DNA from: Litoditis marina
Lineage: Eukaryota; Nematoda; Chromadorea; Rhabditida; Rhabditidae
Reading direction: 5' to 3'
Assembly (NCBI GenBank): GCA_964036275.1
Contig: OZ038433.1
Coordinates: forward strand, 16,498,257 to 16,562,256
DNA: 64,000 nt
Under the pieces are notes generated by a model. The model saw only the letters and a list, made by a program, of their open reading frames with translations. It had not been told where the DNA came from and made no database searches. Shown piece after piece: positions 32,211-43,979 of this stretch. The translations under genes and the position numbers were made by a program. Within the stretch, counting starts at the first letter, position 1. Each line of letters begins with the position of its first letter.

Positions 32211-32505
32211 ATTTTAGAAATAGCCGATATATGATTTTTAGTGTACTTCGAAATAATGCGTACATCCGTCCGCGCGAATAGAACGGGGGGGGGGGGGGCA
32301 GAAGTATAGGGATTGGTCAGTGAATAGCAGGCGGTGTATCAATTCTCCCAACCTCATGAAAAACTCATGAGAATTTCATGAACACTTCATGAGCTACTCG
32401 TGACTTCCAACGTTGTAGCATCGACAGAATCTCATAATTAGTTCGTGGGTTATGGCTCACGAGATATCTCATGATGTTTCCGAGAGATTTCTACCGCGCC
32501 TGGGT
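32211..32505. repeat. Left arm of a 3.5-kb inverted pair (with G14 tract)
   Basis: AGTGTACTTCGAAATAATGCG … ATTGGTCAGTGAATAGCAGG … AACCTCATGAAAAACTCATG matches the reverse complement of 35460-35745 over about 290 bp. The G14 run is 32285-32298. Confidence 0.8.
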
Positions 32506-33090
32506 AAATGTATACGTTATGGAGATGCGGATGGATGCGCGAGAGCAAGAGAGGAAGAGAAAGATAGAGAACCAACAAGAGAGCGCAATAGAAAGAGAAG
32601 ATTGGGAGAGAGGTTTTTCATTTCTATTTCACAGTTTTCCACTTTGTTCAATGGAATGTGAACGTGAAATATGAGAAGCTCACAATCTTTCTCAGAGTGC
32701 CATATTAGTCACGGTCTACTGCGTATCTTAGATGAAACACGTTTGTTTTGCAGTCAAAATAGATTTCGTCATATCCAGCTTAAAATCGGCTCGAATTGTA
32801 ATTGTTGGTCAGACTACGCCGTGTTTTGCATGTTATTCAACAAAGAACAAAATGCGCACGTAACTGTGAACTGAGACACGTAGTTGTTCAGAAATAGGTA
32901 CAGTGTAGTTTGGGGCACTCGCACTGAGACTTTGGCAGGGTGCATAAGGTCTAAGAAAGTCTCGAATGAAACAAACAGTATATATGTACTATTAACTAAC
33001 GGAAATAATCTATAGTTAACATCGATCCTGGTGAGACTCCTACATAACACATTCTAACCCGGAAGGGTTGAACACTGAGTTTTTGATCAC

Positions 33091-33273
33091 CTGGCGGCGT
33101 AGCAAACTGCCGAACCTCATGAGAAGTACATATGAGTTTCTCATGAGATACCTCATGAGCTAGTCGTGAACTCCTAATGTTGTAGCATAGCAATCAATAG
33201 AATCTCAGGAGAAACTCGTGCTAATAGCTCATGAGGTATCTCATGAGATTTTGAGATATTGCTACGCCGCCAG
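33091..33273. mobile_element. CTGGCGGCGTAGCAA / CTCATGAG element, complete copy
   Basis: 183 bp, ends CTGGCGGCGTAGCAAAC and GATATTGCTACGCCGCCAG. Inside are multiple CTCATGAG/TCATGAGA motifs and a central ATTGCTATG-type palindrome. Confidence 0.88.
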
Positions 33274-34446
33274 ACAGCTTTGTATCCATCCTGTAGAAGC
33301 CTTGAGTGGAAGTAAAAATTAGGATTCACGTTTTATGGCATGAAAAAAACCTATATTTCCCGGCGTCGATTGCCATTGTTCGTCGATATGTTTGTCATAA
33401 ACCGTGGGGCTATTTTGGGGAACATTGCTTTTTTGGGTGAAAATGCGTGAGTTATGCTGTGTAACGAGTTCAAACTACAACTCAGCTACGATTAATGGAC
33501 AAGCTCTAATATATAAACAACTACTCGGTCCCCAAATAGCTATTCCCGTTAGATTACATTGTTTTATGAACATCACACGTTATCATCATAAACCACAAAT
33601 TCTTGGGATGGATTATGATAACACGATGACCAACAGGGCTATCACCTCGCCGTTCAACATCCATCCCTTTGAAGATAGACGGTGGTTTGGTCGGAAAAGG
33701 CTCTTTTCAGACGAAAACAAATGAAGTATCACAAAACATAGAATTTTACTTTACACAAATATCATAGATTTGACTTTCTCGATTTTACGATGTTGAATAG
33801 ACTATCAACGGAATGAGAGACAAGCCACTGGTTGAACAATATTGGGTTTCTTATTTGACCCGAAACACGAGAAAGTATAGATGTTTATTGAGTGGCGACG
33901 TTTAGGCGGATTCGACGTCTTCAGAGCCTGGAAAAGGCATCAATAAGCAAAAGACAATAGATCCGATACAGTCGCGCCGGAACTCAATTCACACATATTC
34001 CAACCAATACAAAAGGAGAACAGAACTAACTCAAGACAAACAGGAGCTTTGACACATTTGATTCCACACTGGGATGGTGAAAAAGCAGATAAGACAAGGG
34101 TTAGGAGATGTGTGAAAATATATGATATGTATAAATATGTATATATAAATATGTGTATTATTGTCGTTTGTTTGTTGATGCCTTTTCCAGCCTCTAAAAC
34201 TGACGTGTCAACACGAAAGGTAAGTCAACAAAAGTGTAGTATCACGGATTGGTCAAATTGATATGCTGTAGTAGGACCATAGTCCAAAATAAGATTTTAT
34301 GGTTGTATTTGTCCATTTCCTTTAGTGGAAAAGTTCTGCCTTTTTTTCCATACGGTTGAACTCTCAAGAAGTAGGTGAGAAAGTTGCAAACTACATATGT
34401 ACATGTCTACTTCTGTGTTGTGGGGCTCTAGCTTGATGCTGGCACC

Positions 34447-34545
34447 GTATAATTGTTGACTAAACAAAGGCGGAGGTATACTGTACATCTCTCCTTGTGC
34501 TGTGATAGAACACATATATACGATTCTTCAACAACGTTACAAGTT
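34447..34545 (+). repeat. Head fragment of the tRNA-like repeat
   Basis: GGCGGAGGTATACTGTACATC … TGTGCTGTGATAGAACACATAT resembles the leading ~90 bp of the family; no tRNA-like core follows. Confidence 0.45.
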
Positions 34546-34683
34546 GCGCATTTGGGCCCGGTCAGCTGTTGGGCCCGTTTAGAGTTTCACATGAGGCGGA
34601 TATTTTGTAAATTTGGCGAGCACAGCAAAGTCATGGAAGTGGTGAGCTGAACCGGATCACATTCTGGCCACATAGTTGCAAAC

Positions 34684-34807
34684 TTAAAGTAGGACGATTA
34701 TGTGGACCAATCTCGAAGCGTCGGTCCTCAAAACTACATATGTAAAATGTATTGCAGTATAAAAGACAGAAGCGTTGCGGTTGGACCCCGTAATCGTTCT
34801 TCTTTAA
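34684..34807. mobile_element. GGACGATTATGTGG foldback element (copy 3)
   Basis: TTAAAGTAGGACGATTATG … CCCGTAATCGTTCTTCTTTAA, 124 bp. Confidence 0.85.
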
Positions 34808-35459
34808 AATGTTTAAGCAAATAGTAGATGATCAAAACCTAGCTGAAGTGGTGATTAGATGGTTCAGCTCAAACATGACGTCATGACACTTTGTTACAGT
34901 GCCTGGATAATTATGTACGAAGTTATGCTGTTCACATCGACCAAACTACAAGAAAGTGATGGGTCACTCTGTGTACAAACTACAAGAAAGTGATGGTTCA
35001 CTATGTGTAATGGTACAACAGGTACAGATATATTCTAAAAAAAATTTAAAAAAAGTCAGTGCTCAGCAAGGTCCTTTTCTCGTGCCTTCATCGCAACGAT
35101 ATCTAGTTTTTTTTTAGTTTTCGATCGCTCCGGACCCGGACGAATTGATGCTATACACTCGTTTAAGATGGTCTGATCAAGCACATGGATATTGCACGAT
35201 TTTCGTCAGATTACAAAGAAAACCTCAATCCACGGAAGATCCACACCACTCCAAGGAATTTATTTGGAACTCCGGAATGACACGTCATTCAGGAAGCATC
35301 CCTGTCCGGAAAAGTACAATCGGGCTCGTGTGTATTCCGATTCCATAGCAAAAATTTCATTATCAAAAGAAAAAGAACATTTGTAAATTTACCTTCAGTA
35401 AAAATCTTGGCACGTTGCTCACGGTCGAGATGGGAATGGTACAAACCATAGTATGGTCA

Positions 35460-35745
35460 TTCCACCTGGTGCGGTAGCAATCCCTCAAAAACCTCATGAA
35501 CTCATGAGCAGTATCTCACGAACATCTCATGAGGTTAGATTAATTGCTATGCTTCAACGTTAGAAGTTCACGAGTAGCTCATGAGGTGTTCATAAGATTC
35601 TCATGAGTTTCTCATGAGGTAGGAAGAATTGATACACCGCCTGCTATTCACTGACCAATACCTACTCCTTTTCTATTCGCGCCAACGGACGTACGCAATA
35701 TTTCGAAGTACACTAACAACCACCCATCGGCTAATTCTGAAATGC
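35460..35745. repeat. Right arm of the 3.5-kb inverted pair
   Basis: Contains a CTCATGAG element (35466-35643) followed by GCTATTCACTGACCAATAC and TTTCGAAGTACACTAACAACC, the reverse complement of 32211-32505. It lacks the G14 tract. Confidence 0.8.
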
Positions 35746-36229
35746 TGTTCGGGCTTCGTGAATCATTGCGAAAACCACAACAATGGCATTGTTCTATTTA
35801 TGCAGAACACTTCTGATACAAGATCTGAGCAATCCCTATTGTACACTTTTTGCTGATATATTGGTCAAATCGGAAACAACTCACACATTTGCTGGTTCCC
35901 CCACTTTTTACGAATCTGTTCTACGACTATCAGTCCGAAGGGATCACTATAACTCCGTCACATCTAAATCTGTGATGATCGTTTTCATTCTTCCTAATCT
36001 TTTTGACATGACAAGGAAGTACACCACGGGGATATATTTCGAATACGTAGAACACCCACATAATTTATTCGGATCAAATTGCTAGCAAGAAGTCCTAATC
36101 TATCTAACAGATGTGAATCTTGCAAAGACATAATATATGAAGCAAAATCCAGTTGCAGACTAATAGAGAATAATAGGATCAAAAGCGCATCTGGAAAGCC
36201 TGCCACTAGAAGTGATTTCACGTGTGAAA

Positions 36230-37005
36230 ACTGATCGATATTCTGCTAGCGAATTCTAAAACGAAACAAAATTGCTGAAAATGTTTTTGATTGTGGAAAA
36301 TTTTTCAGAGCGTATTGATTTTTCTAACGTGCCTCTTCTACAGTAACTCGGGAATCACCTAAACACCGATAGCACATGTGGTTTTTGTGGATAAAACCGT
36401 TCTATTATTATTGTTGATAGTAATATTATTTTTATCACCTCATTATTATTGACAAGAAAATGTTTCGGTGTGTTTCAAAAAATTGAAACTGCAATGTTCC
36501 CTTGCCCTACCACTTTCTCATGATAAACCGGCGAAACTTTGATGTTATGAAGGAGGTATTGTGAGTAAGCAAAACTTTATTGTGGTTCACTCTTGATACA
36601 CACTATGATTTCTCAATTCTGACCCTAAATCAACGATACCAACTGCAAACACGGCGCCATAGAAAAGCGCAACTTCTAAATACGGCCTCAGAAAACCTAT
36701 TACTAAAGCAAACGTACTGTCTTCCTTCTTGCAAGTTTGATGATAAGTTTGATTTATCTCTGACGCACCCTCTCACAATTTTTGTCATGGGCGTCTGTGC
36801 AAAAGTGCGTAAGATAAGTTGATAGGATTCCGGTTTAGCCGAGATAGCCAGGCCAGCTCAGTACTATGACACTAAGTACAGTATAGACACGATGTGCGTG
36901 GAAGTATGACCAAATTTTCTATCCTAGCGGATTGATAGGATAAGTGTTTACCAGAAGGAATTTCCCAAAATAGTAAAGTAGGTTAAAGTCTGACGATAAA
37001 CTCTT
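36230..37005. other. Gene-free stretch
   Basis: AT-rich, with only short open frames and no recognised repeat. Confidence 0.35.
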
Positions 37006-37009
37006 AGTC

Positions 37010-37140
37010 AGTTGCACACAGTCACGTGAAACTTGCTAAACACAGCAGAACTCAGAAACGTGCAATGACAAGGTGGACGATTCTTCATTGGAATGCTAAC
37101 TTCACGTGGCTATTGAATTTACTTCTAGTCAACTGTTCAA
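37010..37140. repeat. ~110-bp GTGCAATGACAAGGTGGACG repeat
   Basis: CACGTGAAACTTGCTAAACAC … TTCACGTGGCTATTGAATTTAC, in the orientation opposite to 21020-21140. Confidence 0.7.
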
Positions 37141-37467
37141 TGTTGTTGAGACACGATGTGCGTGAAATTATGACCGAATTTTGTCTCCTAGCGGATTGAT
37201 GGGAAAGTGTTTACAAGGAAACGTGAGCTTCCTGAAATATTAAAGTACAATGTAGTCTGACTAACAATTCTAGGACTTGATTATTAGAAAAACGTGCTTT
37301 TAGTGTGATTGGATAGGGTTGTGCACTAGGATGATGAGCTTTTTTGATGGATTTACAAAAAAAAAGCCATTCGGAAATTATGTTAGAACAGTAAACAAAA
37401 TGAAATATTCCACACTTAAAAAACGTTCATTCTACGAAACTACACTTTAAAACTAAGTCCGACAAAT

Positions 37468-37650
37468 TAGTCGCCAAGGGCGGGAGGGTACTGTTATATC
37501 AATTGCCGCTGTGTACGGACACAGGTATTCGATTCTAAAGCTTGTCGGTTTAATACTATCGTAGCGTAGTGATTAGCGCCCAGCTACGAATAGTTTGCTA
37601 ACTGGTTCGATTCCGGTGAGAGACGAAAATTTATAAACTTGCAACCCTAT
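37468..37650 (+). repeat. tRNA-like ~190 bp repeat
   Basis: TAGTCGCCAAGGGCGGGAGGGTACTG head; core with A-box-like TAGCGTAGTGATTAGCG and B-box GGTTCGATTCC; AATTTATAAACTTGCAACCCTAT tail. Confidence 0.82.
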
Positions 37651-38627
37651 AAGTGTTGCTTCATGACCCGGGCTCGCTGGGATACTGATGTGAGGAAGTG
37701 AGTTACAAAAGTGCAATAAAGTGAGAATGGATGTATAATACATTTTAAAGTTTCTGCTTTGTTCCAAGTTGCATGCAAAGTTTGCAGGTAATGTCTCAAA
37801 CTTCTGCCGTCGGTAACCGAAAGATATATGTTTTGCCCACGGTTCAATATTTACTCCAACGATCTTCATTGTTCGAATGTGCTCCAGAATTGTACTTTTG
37901 TGCATTGCCTCAGAAAATCAGTAGTTATTTGACTGGTTTCAATTCGTTAAAAGTTCTCCCTTCTATCTAGATAAATCAGAAAATGGACGAGCTGGGATTG
38001 AACAATGTATCCTTCCACGTCAGACCACCCACGTTAAATTGAAAGAAAAAAAAAACTGTAGGAAGATTTCCTTACACAGCAAACATCACAAATTACAATT
38101 TTACCGGAGTGGTCTCACACTCGACTCGAGAACGTACAAAATAGTGTTGAACTGGCAGAATTACTGTTTCTAATCATTTTTGGCATTTTCACACGAAACT
38201 TCTATGAATACCACTCTATTCGGAACGTTCGTTTGGTTCATCTGATTGTTAATATTGATTGGGGCGTATTTCAGTTTGTTCGTACCTGTTTCACAATTTA
38301 CCAACAAGAATAGACAAATAAAACTTCATTAAGTTTTGTAATACTGATATACCCGCAGTATGAAAAGCTTCGTAACACAATAACCCGAGCATTGATAGCA
38401 AATATACAATTATCTTCACAGAATTTTCCTAACAGGAAATTAAAACTTTGAAACTAGTGTTAACTATGACTGATATCATATAAATGATAGATATACCTTG
38501 AGCTTAAAAGAAAGTGAGAGATTCAGACAAACAGAGGGACTGAAAGAGTTGGAGAAGTAGAGAAGGAAATATTGTGAGAGAACGAGAGAAAGAGAGCGAG
38601 TGAATTAGAGAACGAGAGTCCTATCAT

Positions 38628-38799
38628 TCAAAGAAAAGTAGCCGATAGAGAGGTGAATCCGAATCTTGTGTGATGGTGTTTGTTCGATTGTCGGTAGATG
38701 TGTTTGCGTACATCCGAGTTGAGTACTGCGTACAGTACCCAGTTTCCGGCGGCATTAATATACGGTAGGCAGTTGGCGAACAAGCGACAGTAGACATAC
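38628..38799 (-). CDS. GPCR exon 7 (TM7, tail, stop)
   Basis: Acceptor TTTGCAG, TGA at 38630-38628. TM7 RLFANCLPYINAAGNWVLY, amphipathic helix-8-like NSDVRKHIYRQS, then a HHH-containing tail. Confidence 0.92.
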
Positions 38800-41700
38800 C
38801 TGCAAATAATGAGATGAGGAAAGAATTCACAAAAACTAGTTTGAATGTTGTTTCACGTCAGTAAGTTTGTATTTTGCTACAAAAAGGACCTCAACTGATG
38901 CGATAAGTGTTTACTACACTTGAAATCCAGGATTTTCTGAGAACAACGGAATACACGTTGTACTCTGACTAACAGTTGTCTGCTTTACGAGAATGGTTTC
39001 TTGAAAACGCTCGTGACGTGGGAAAGCTTACGAAAATCCTGGCGGTTCATCGAAATGACGAAATTGCGAAATTTGTTGGTTTCTAAAACGAAAACAGAAG
39101 CACAAAAGACACATTTTCCCGACGTAGATTATTGGAAACTGCAAAAACCCCTTCGAATCATATTTTATGTAAGTTTAAACATGTTTGTAAAGTCATTCAA
39201 AACTAACCACTGAGGTAGCTGAGCCAGCACATCTCCTCCAACAAAGAGACGAACGTAGTGCGGGATGATAGTGAAACTCCAGAACGGAGCCCAACACACA
39301 AAATGAAATATGGCAATTCGCCAAATCGACTTTCGCATCTCCGTCATGTACTTTGGCTCATGCAGACTGTTCGGCGAGGTTACTGTAATGGAGACGATGA
39401 AACGACTATGGACTAGTAGTCAAATGATACCGAATTCGATATATTTCTGGTGTTTTTCACGTTTTACTTCGAAGTGACGTAATCGAAATTTCATACATCG
39501 TTCGGTCTGACACACGAAAATCTACATGGTTTTGGCGCAAAAACCAGTTTTTCTCTCTAAACGCGCGTTTTATCGCATTTCAGAGGCTCACTTTGTTATT
39601 GAAAAAAGGGGAAGCGTTGTGCGTACGAGACAAGGAACCCAATCAGTCAGTCGGATTAGACGTGGTAATTGTACTAGTAGTAAATGGGAAAGTGCGACAA
39701 ACGTGGACATACACGTTTACAATCGAAATTTTATTTTTCAAGTGGAAAGGTAGATCAAAAAATTGAAACTAACTTTTTCTGCTCTTGAACTTGTTCCTCA
39801 CATGTCGCACCAGAAGTATATAACAAACTGTCATGATGGCGAACGGAAACACGAAACCCGCGAAGAAAGTGTATTGAGCATAGATGTCAAACACGGTCTC
39901 TTCCATGTTGGGGATACAGATGGTGATGTGCTCCTGAAAATGGCATGCATTTAATAACTGGTTGGTGAAGTGGATAGAGCCATTGTCTGCGAGAACTCGA
40001 TCAAGAGTTCGAGTCCCGCCAGTGACTTTTTTTTGTCATCGTTCGGTGATGAAGGTTGACATGTTGAAATAAAACTGAGTTTTACCGCCATTGATGCGTT
40101 ATTTGAATAAATGGTTGAACGATTTTCAACTCACCATTCCGGGTATAGACGTGAATCTATGATGCACGATGTGCACGAAGTGGAACGACGATGGCACGAT
40201 GACACAGAACACCGTCCCGATTGCGAGAGGGAAGAACGACATCCACGAATGAAAGGAGTTGCGCAGACTGAACAAATACATAAATATTAATTTACAATCT
40301 TTTCAAATTGTACTTCCCTAAACAACTTCGTAACAAGGTTGATTTCCGTGAGATTGGAGTAATGAACTTTTGCCGAATACAAATCTATGACTGAAAACCC
40401 CCCGGGTCATAGGATACAAAACCTATCTTGGTTTTTGGACTCACTTTGTACAAACGATAAAATATCGCTCCAGACTCATTACAGTAAGTAGGACGACGGA
40501 GAAGATTTTGGTCACGATTTCGATTGTCAGAGTTCCGTAGCACATCTGAAATGGAACTAGTTCATAAAAACATATTTCTGAGAACTTTGTGTTTAAAACT
40601 ATAACTAAGAGTGCCTATTTAGCGAAATTAGTGTCTTTGGCTGTCCCAACTATTTGGTGACACCCTTAGCGTTAGCAAACCGAAAACCTGCTTTTGCAAT
40701 AATGAAATTTCAATTCCTTTTTTGGTCGTAACCAATTTTGCATCATACATTAGTACGGAGCGCGCGCGCGCTATTCTTAACACGATTTTCTGATTTTCAT
40801 GGCATTAGTGTTTTGTGTATTACGTCTAAGACACATTTATATCGAAATGCAGTGTGTTTTTGATTTGAAATAATCAAATCTTATACAAAACTCGAGAGAA
40901 AAACAGCTCAAAAACATCTATGATTAGCATTTTTCGACGAACAAACTCCATGCCCATGCGCAATTGTATATCAACATTGGGTTACTGTATCCCCACTACA
41001 ATTTCCCGGAACAAACACGTTTGACGTCAGCAATTGACTGAAAAACAGTGTGAAACGTACAATTTTCACTTGAAGTTTTGAGAAACTGACTGAAAAACAA
41101 CAGGTAACGTACGATTTTTCCAAACTTCCACGTGCCGTGGTAGTTATAACTGGCTGTGAAGGGAAGAGTGAGCAGGAGGAGCATGTCAGAACAGGCTAGA
41201 GCACAGATGTAGAGTCGGGATCGCTGTGACACGGTCAGGTGGGCTGCTGAGGAGTTCCAAAGTCTGAAAATGTGAAGTTGAATATTTAAACTTACAACAG
41301 GTACCCCATCGTAAAACTACATTGTAATGTAACGTGGAACGTAAGAGCACGTGAGCAACACGTGAGCACTATGCAAGTGTGCATTTTCTCGCGTCACCTA
41401 AACGTATAGTAACGTGAAGACACGTGAGTAAACGTGATTACTCTATCACTACATGTTCTCTACTCCTGATATGTCTCAGAATGACTAGTTAGAAGTGTGC
41501 AAGTGCTTTTAATGATGTTTACTCAAAATTCACGTCAACAATCTGAATACGAGCAATTTCAGCCTCACTGGAGAATAAAAATGGTTGGATGAGACCACAA
41601 TTAATTGGTAGTGGTGATGCTATAAGGAACTTGGAAGGAAGTAAACAAGAACTAATGCTCATTAAACATGAACAGGAACCGAATTGAAATTGTAATTAGA

Positions 41701-41944
41701 ACACTAATCCATATGACTAACTTGTTGTTATTACTATTGTTATATCTTTTGTCAGGAAACTATGGACAATAGTTACTCAAACATTATGTTGGGAAGAAAT
41801 GTTACCGTACCTGGCTCGAAGTAACTTGTAGATGATCCACATATTTCCGGGGGTTCCGACAAGGAATACGGTACAGTATACTACGGTCATCACTCCTTTG
41901 GCGGTATTCATATCGGAGGAAGAGAATTCTTCGGAAGAATCCAT
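38628..41944 (-). CDS. Rhodopsin-class peptide-type G-protein-coupled receptor (341 aa, 7 coding exons)
   Basis: Seven-helix plasma-membrane receptor. Minus-strand exons: 41944-41811, 41263-41113, 40545-40445, 40267-40135, 39933-39774, 39382-39208, 38799-38628 (TGA). All phases close and all sites are GT-AG. Landmarks: TM1 with GTPGN; TM2 ICALACSDMLLLLTLPF; ECL1 Trp in GTWKFG; TM3 Cys97 and ERY (121-123); TM4 Trp; ECL2 Cys in ITICIPN, for the usual disulphide; TM5 FVFPFAIM; TM6 FVCWAPFW; TM7 LPYINAAGNWVLY in place of NPxxY. The tail is short and His-rich. The ATG directly follows an acceptor-like CTATTCCAG, so a 5' UTR intron or trans-splice site is likely. The ligand is unknown; small-peptide receptors are the closest type. 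Confidence 0.94.
39208..39382 (-). CDS. GPCR exon 6 (TM6)
   Basis: Acceptor ATTACAG, donor TG|GTTAGT. Encodes MRKSIWRIAIFHFVCWAPFW, the TM6 C-W-x-P toggle motif, then ECL3. Confidence 0.94.
39774..39933 (-). CDS. GPCR exon 5 (ECL2, TM5)
   Basis: Acceptor ATTTTCAG, donor A|GTTAGT. ECL2 Cys in ITICIPNMEE, TM5 FFAGFVFPFAIMTVCYILL, then a basic third loop (RHVRNKFKSRK). Confidence 0.93.
39958..40025 (+). repeat. tRNA-like fragment in a GPCR intron
   Basis: ACTGGTTGGTGAAGTGGATAG … GAGTTCGAGTCCCGCCAGT. The ends pair (ACTGG/CCAGT) and a B-box-like GTTCGAGTCC is present, but T-arm and anticodon-arm pairing fail. Judged a tRNA pseudogene or SINE head, not a working tRNA. Confidence 0.45.
40135..40267 (-). 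CDS. GPCR exon 4 (TM4)
   Basis: Acceptor TTGTTCAG, donor ATG|GTGAGT. Encodes FHSWMSFFPLAIGTVFCVIV, with the TM4 Trp, then a His-rich loop (FHFVHIVHHRF). Confidence 0.92.
40445..40545 (-). CDS. GPCR exon 3 (TM3, ERY motif)
   Basis: Acceptor ATTTCAG, donor AA|GTGAGT. Starts MCYG (conserved Cys) and ends MSLERYFIVCTK. Confidence 0.94.
41113..41263 (-). CDS. GPCR exon 2 (ICL1, TM2, ECL1)
   Basis: Acceptor ATTTTCAG, donor ATC|GTACGT. Encodes SRLYICALACSDMLLLL (TM2 with its conserved Asp) and YHGTWKFGKI. Confidence 0.93.
41348..41426. promoter_or_regulatory. Cluster of three CACGTG E-boxes in GPCR intron 1
   Basis: CACGTG at 41348-41353, 41359-41364 and 41421-41426, each followed by AG. First-intron enhancers are common in worm genes, but function is only inferred, and several repeat families in this window also carry CACGTG. 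Confidence 0.3.
41811..41944 (-). CDS. GPCR exon 1 (N-terminus, TM1)
   Basis: ATG at 41944-41942, donor AG|GTACGG. About 18 residues (MDSSEEFSSSDMNTAK) precede TM1 (…TVVYCTVFLVGTPGN). There is no N-X-S/T sequon, so an upstream coding exon cannot be excluded. Confidence 0.85.
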
Positions 41945-42049
41945 CTGGAATAGAGAGGTTTAGAGAAAGAGAGAAAAGGGAGATTAGGGTGAGGTAGAGA
42001 GTTAAAAAGAGAGGTAGAGAGAGATAGCGACAGAGCAATACATCGTTAT

Positions 42050-43010
42050 GGTAAAGTAATAATAAGTGGATGTGTGTAGACCATGATTAACATGAGATTG
42101 TATCATGTGAGATTTAAATGTAAGTGTGAACATAAGTTGGTACTAGAACTATAAAGTTTTACTAGTTTGAGTCATAACGTTGATTAGTACAACTACGAGT
42201 GTGAACCTAGTTGAACTTTTGAGTACAGGTACGAAATTACCACAAAACATCAGGTATACAAGTTAAACACGCTCAGAATAGATTCCGGTACCCGGTATAC
42301 CTAAACATACTGAAACATGCACCGTACTTTTATAGCTAACCCCTTTAAAACATGTAGATCTATTTATAGAGCGTGTGCTACATTGGACCGCCTCAGAGGT
42401 TGTCTCAGAGTAGAATGAGAAGAGCTGGTCATGTTGTGAGGCGTCACCACTAGTGCATGAGACACGGGGGGCTGAGACCGGGATAAGCTGGTACCGCCTA
42501 GCAATAGCTGAACTACGTAGTACAGCTCACACTGCTGTTCTATCTAATGTGGTTTTTCGTTCTGCAAAACAGTTACGTAGTTAACGTGACTAATGAAAGA
42601 AGACCTGAGATACTTAAGAGAAACTTGATGATAATTATCTGTTCAAATTCTACGTAGTACATCTCAATCTGTATCAGAACCTGTTCTATGTAGTGAAGTA
42701 TGTAGTTTTATTATAGTTTTAGTTTTACAACGAAACTTGTACGTAGTTAACGTACCTGGCTGACTAATGAAAAAACTTAAACACTATATGAAAACCTTAC
42801 TACAATACAGTGTTATTTGTTTACTTTATCGAATCAGTTCCTAAAAGGCCACCCAAAGAAATTGAAGCAACGCAATTTAATTTTTTGGTCAATCAGAGCT
42901 TTTTACAGTCTCAGAGCTGGCAATAAAGCACAGAATTAATATAATATATATCGTATGCCTTATAAAAGACATGATATTTTCACATGACCACAAAGACGGA
43001 AATGAAAGTG
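42050..43010. other. Region upstream of the GPCR gene
   Basis: Possible promoter of the minus-strand receptor; no motif is assigned with confidence. GA-rich tracts lie at 41960-42040. No coding region is recognised. Confidence 0.35.
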
Positions 43011-43015
43011 GTGAG

Positions 43016-43945
43016 ACAGGGCTCTCATACAAATGTGTTGATTGGTCTCCAACTTTTTTCGCGCTGGCTTCAACGTAAAACCGAGACTAGATACAAACTA
43101 GGAGTGCAGTTGATACTACGTTTTACGTCATTTTCTAATTTATTCAAATCGTTTCAAGATCAACTTTTCAGTTGACCATGAACCTTCAAACACATTACAA
43201 AGCTTACACACCGCAGAAAGTCTGACATACAGTATGATTCAAGTTTTTGTCAGGCCATCACTATCATCATCGATGTGGAAATTCATCGTAGGAAAGTTCA
43301 TGCACAAATAAAGAATTAGTGTGATATTAAATATAACCGAAAACCAGAAAAAAAGGTAATGAAACTAGTAAAATTGTGTTCTTTTTCTCAAAATTGATCT
43401 CAAATCTAACCTAGGAGTCAGCCCCGCCCTTTAATAGTATCCCATATCAGCGTGATACTTATTATAGTGATGATAGGTTTCTAATTGTATGGTAGGTCAA
43501 AAGTGGGCGGAGCGTGGAAAAGGGGTTTCTGAACACAAATTGTCATCTCCAGTAATTATGATGATTGACATTAATTGTATTCATTATTCATACTGGTTGA
43601 TATGACCTAATCTAAAGTACCCAAATTGGTTTATTTGAAAAATGTTTAAAAACTACGAAAAGGTGCTGAAAAAGTTCATCTCTCTCCGAAGTTTGTTATG
43701 GAAAAATTACGGTTTTAGTAGAGTTGTGATGCAAATCATAACGTGTCTCACCAGAAAAAAAGGTTTTTGCCCAGCAGAAATTTGATCTTGGAACGATTTT
43801 AGAGAATTAACAAGTGGCGTAAAACGTGAAGAAGTACCGAAAGATTATCAACTTCACTTCTAGTTTGTATCTAGTCTGTTCGCTACGTTCACTAGTCTAA
43901 TTACGCCCAGATTAAGAACCAATCAACCCGTTTGAAATCAAATCA
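43016..43945. mobile_element. ~0.9 kb element with imperfect terminal inverted repeats
   Basis: Left GTTGATTGGTCTCC … GACTAGATACAAACTAGGAGTG … ACGTTTTACGTCA pairs with right GGCGTAAAACGTGAAG … CTTCTAGTTTGTATCTAGTC … AACCAATCAACCCG (inverted). No ORF inside; borders approximate. Confidence 0.65.
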
Positions 43946-43949
43946 GTGA

Positions 43950-43966
43950 CCCCCCCCCCCCCCCCC
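43950..43966 (+). repeat. C17 homopolymer
   Basis: Uninterrupted 17 C, immediately right of the 43016-43945 element. Confidence 0.95.
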
Positions 43967-43979
43967 ACGGCTCTGCAAA

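Noticed and set aside
33404..33724. 106-codon plus-strand open frame
   Set aside because: Lies inside the 3.5-kb inverted-repeat structure, with no resemblance to any protein I know and no neighbouring exon. A fast-evolving gene cannot be excluded, but there is no positive evidence.
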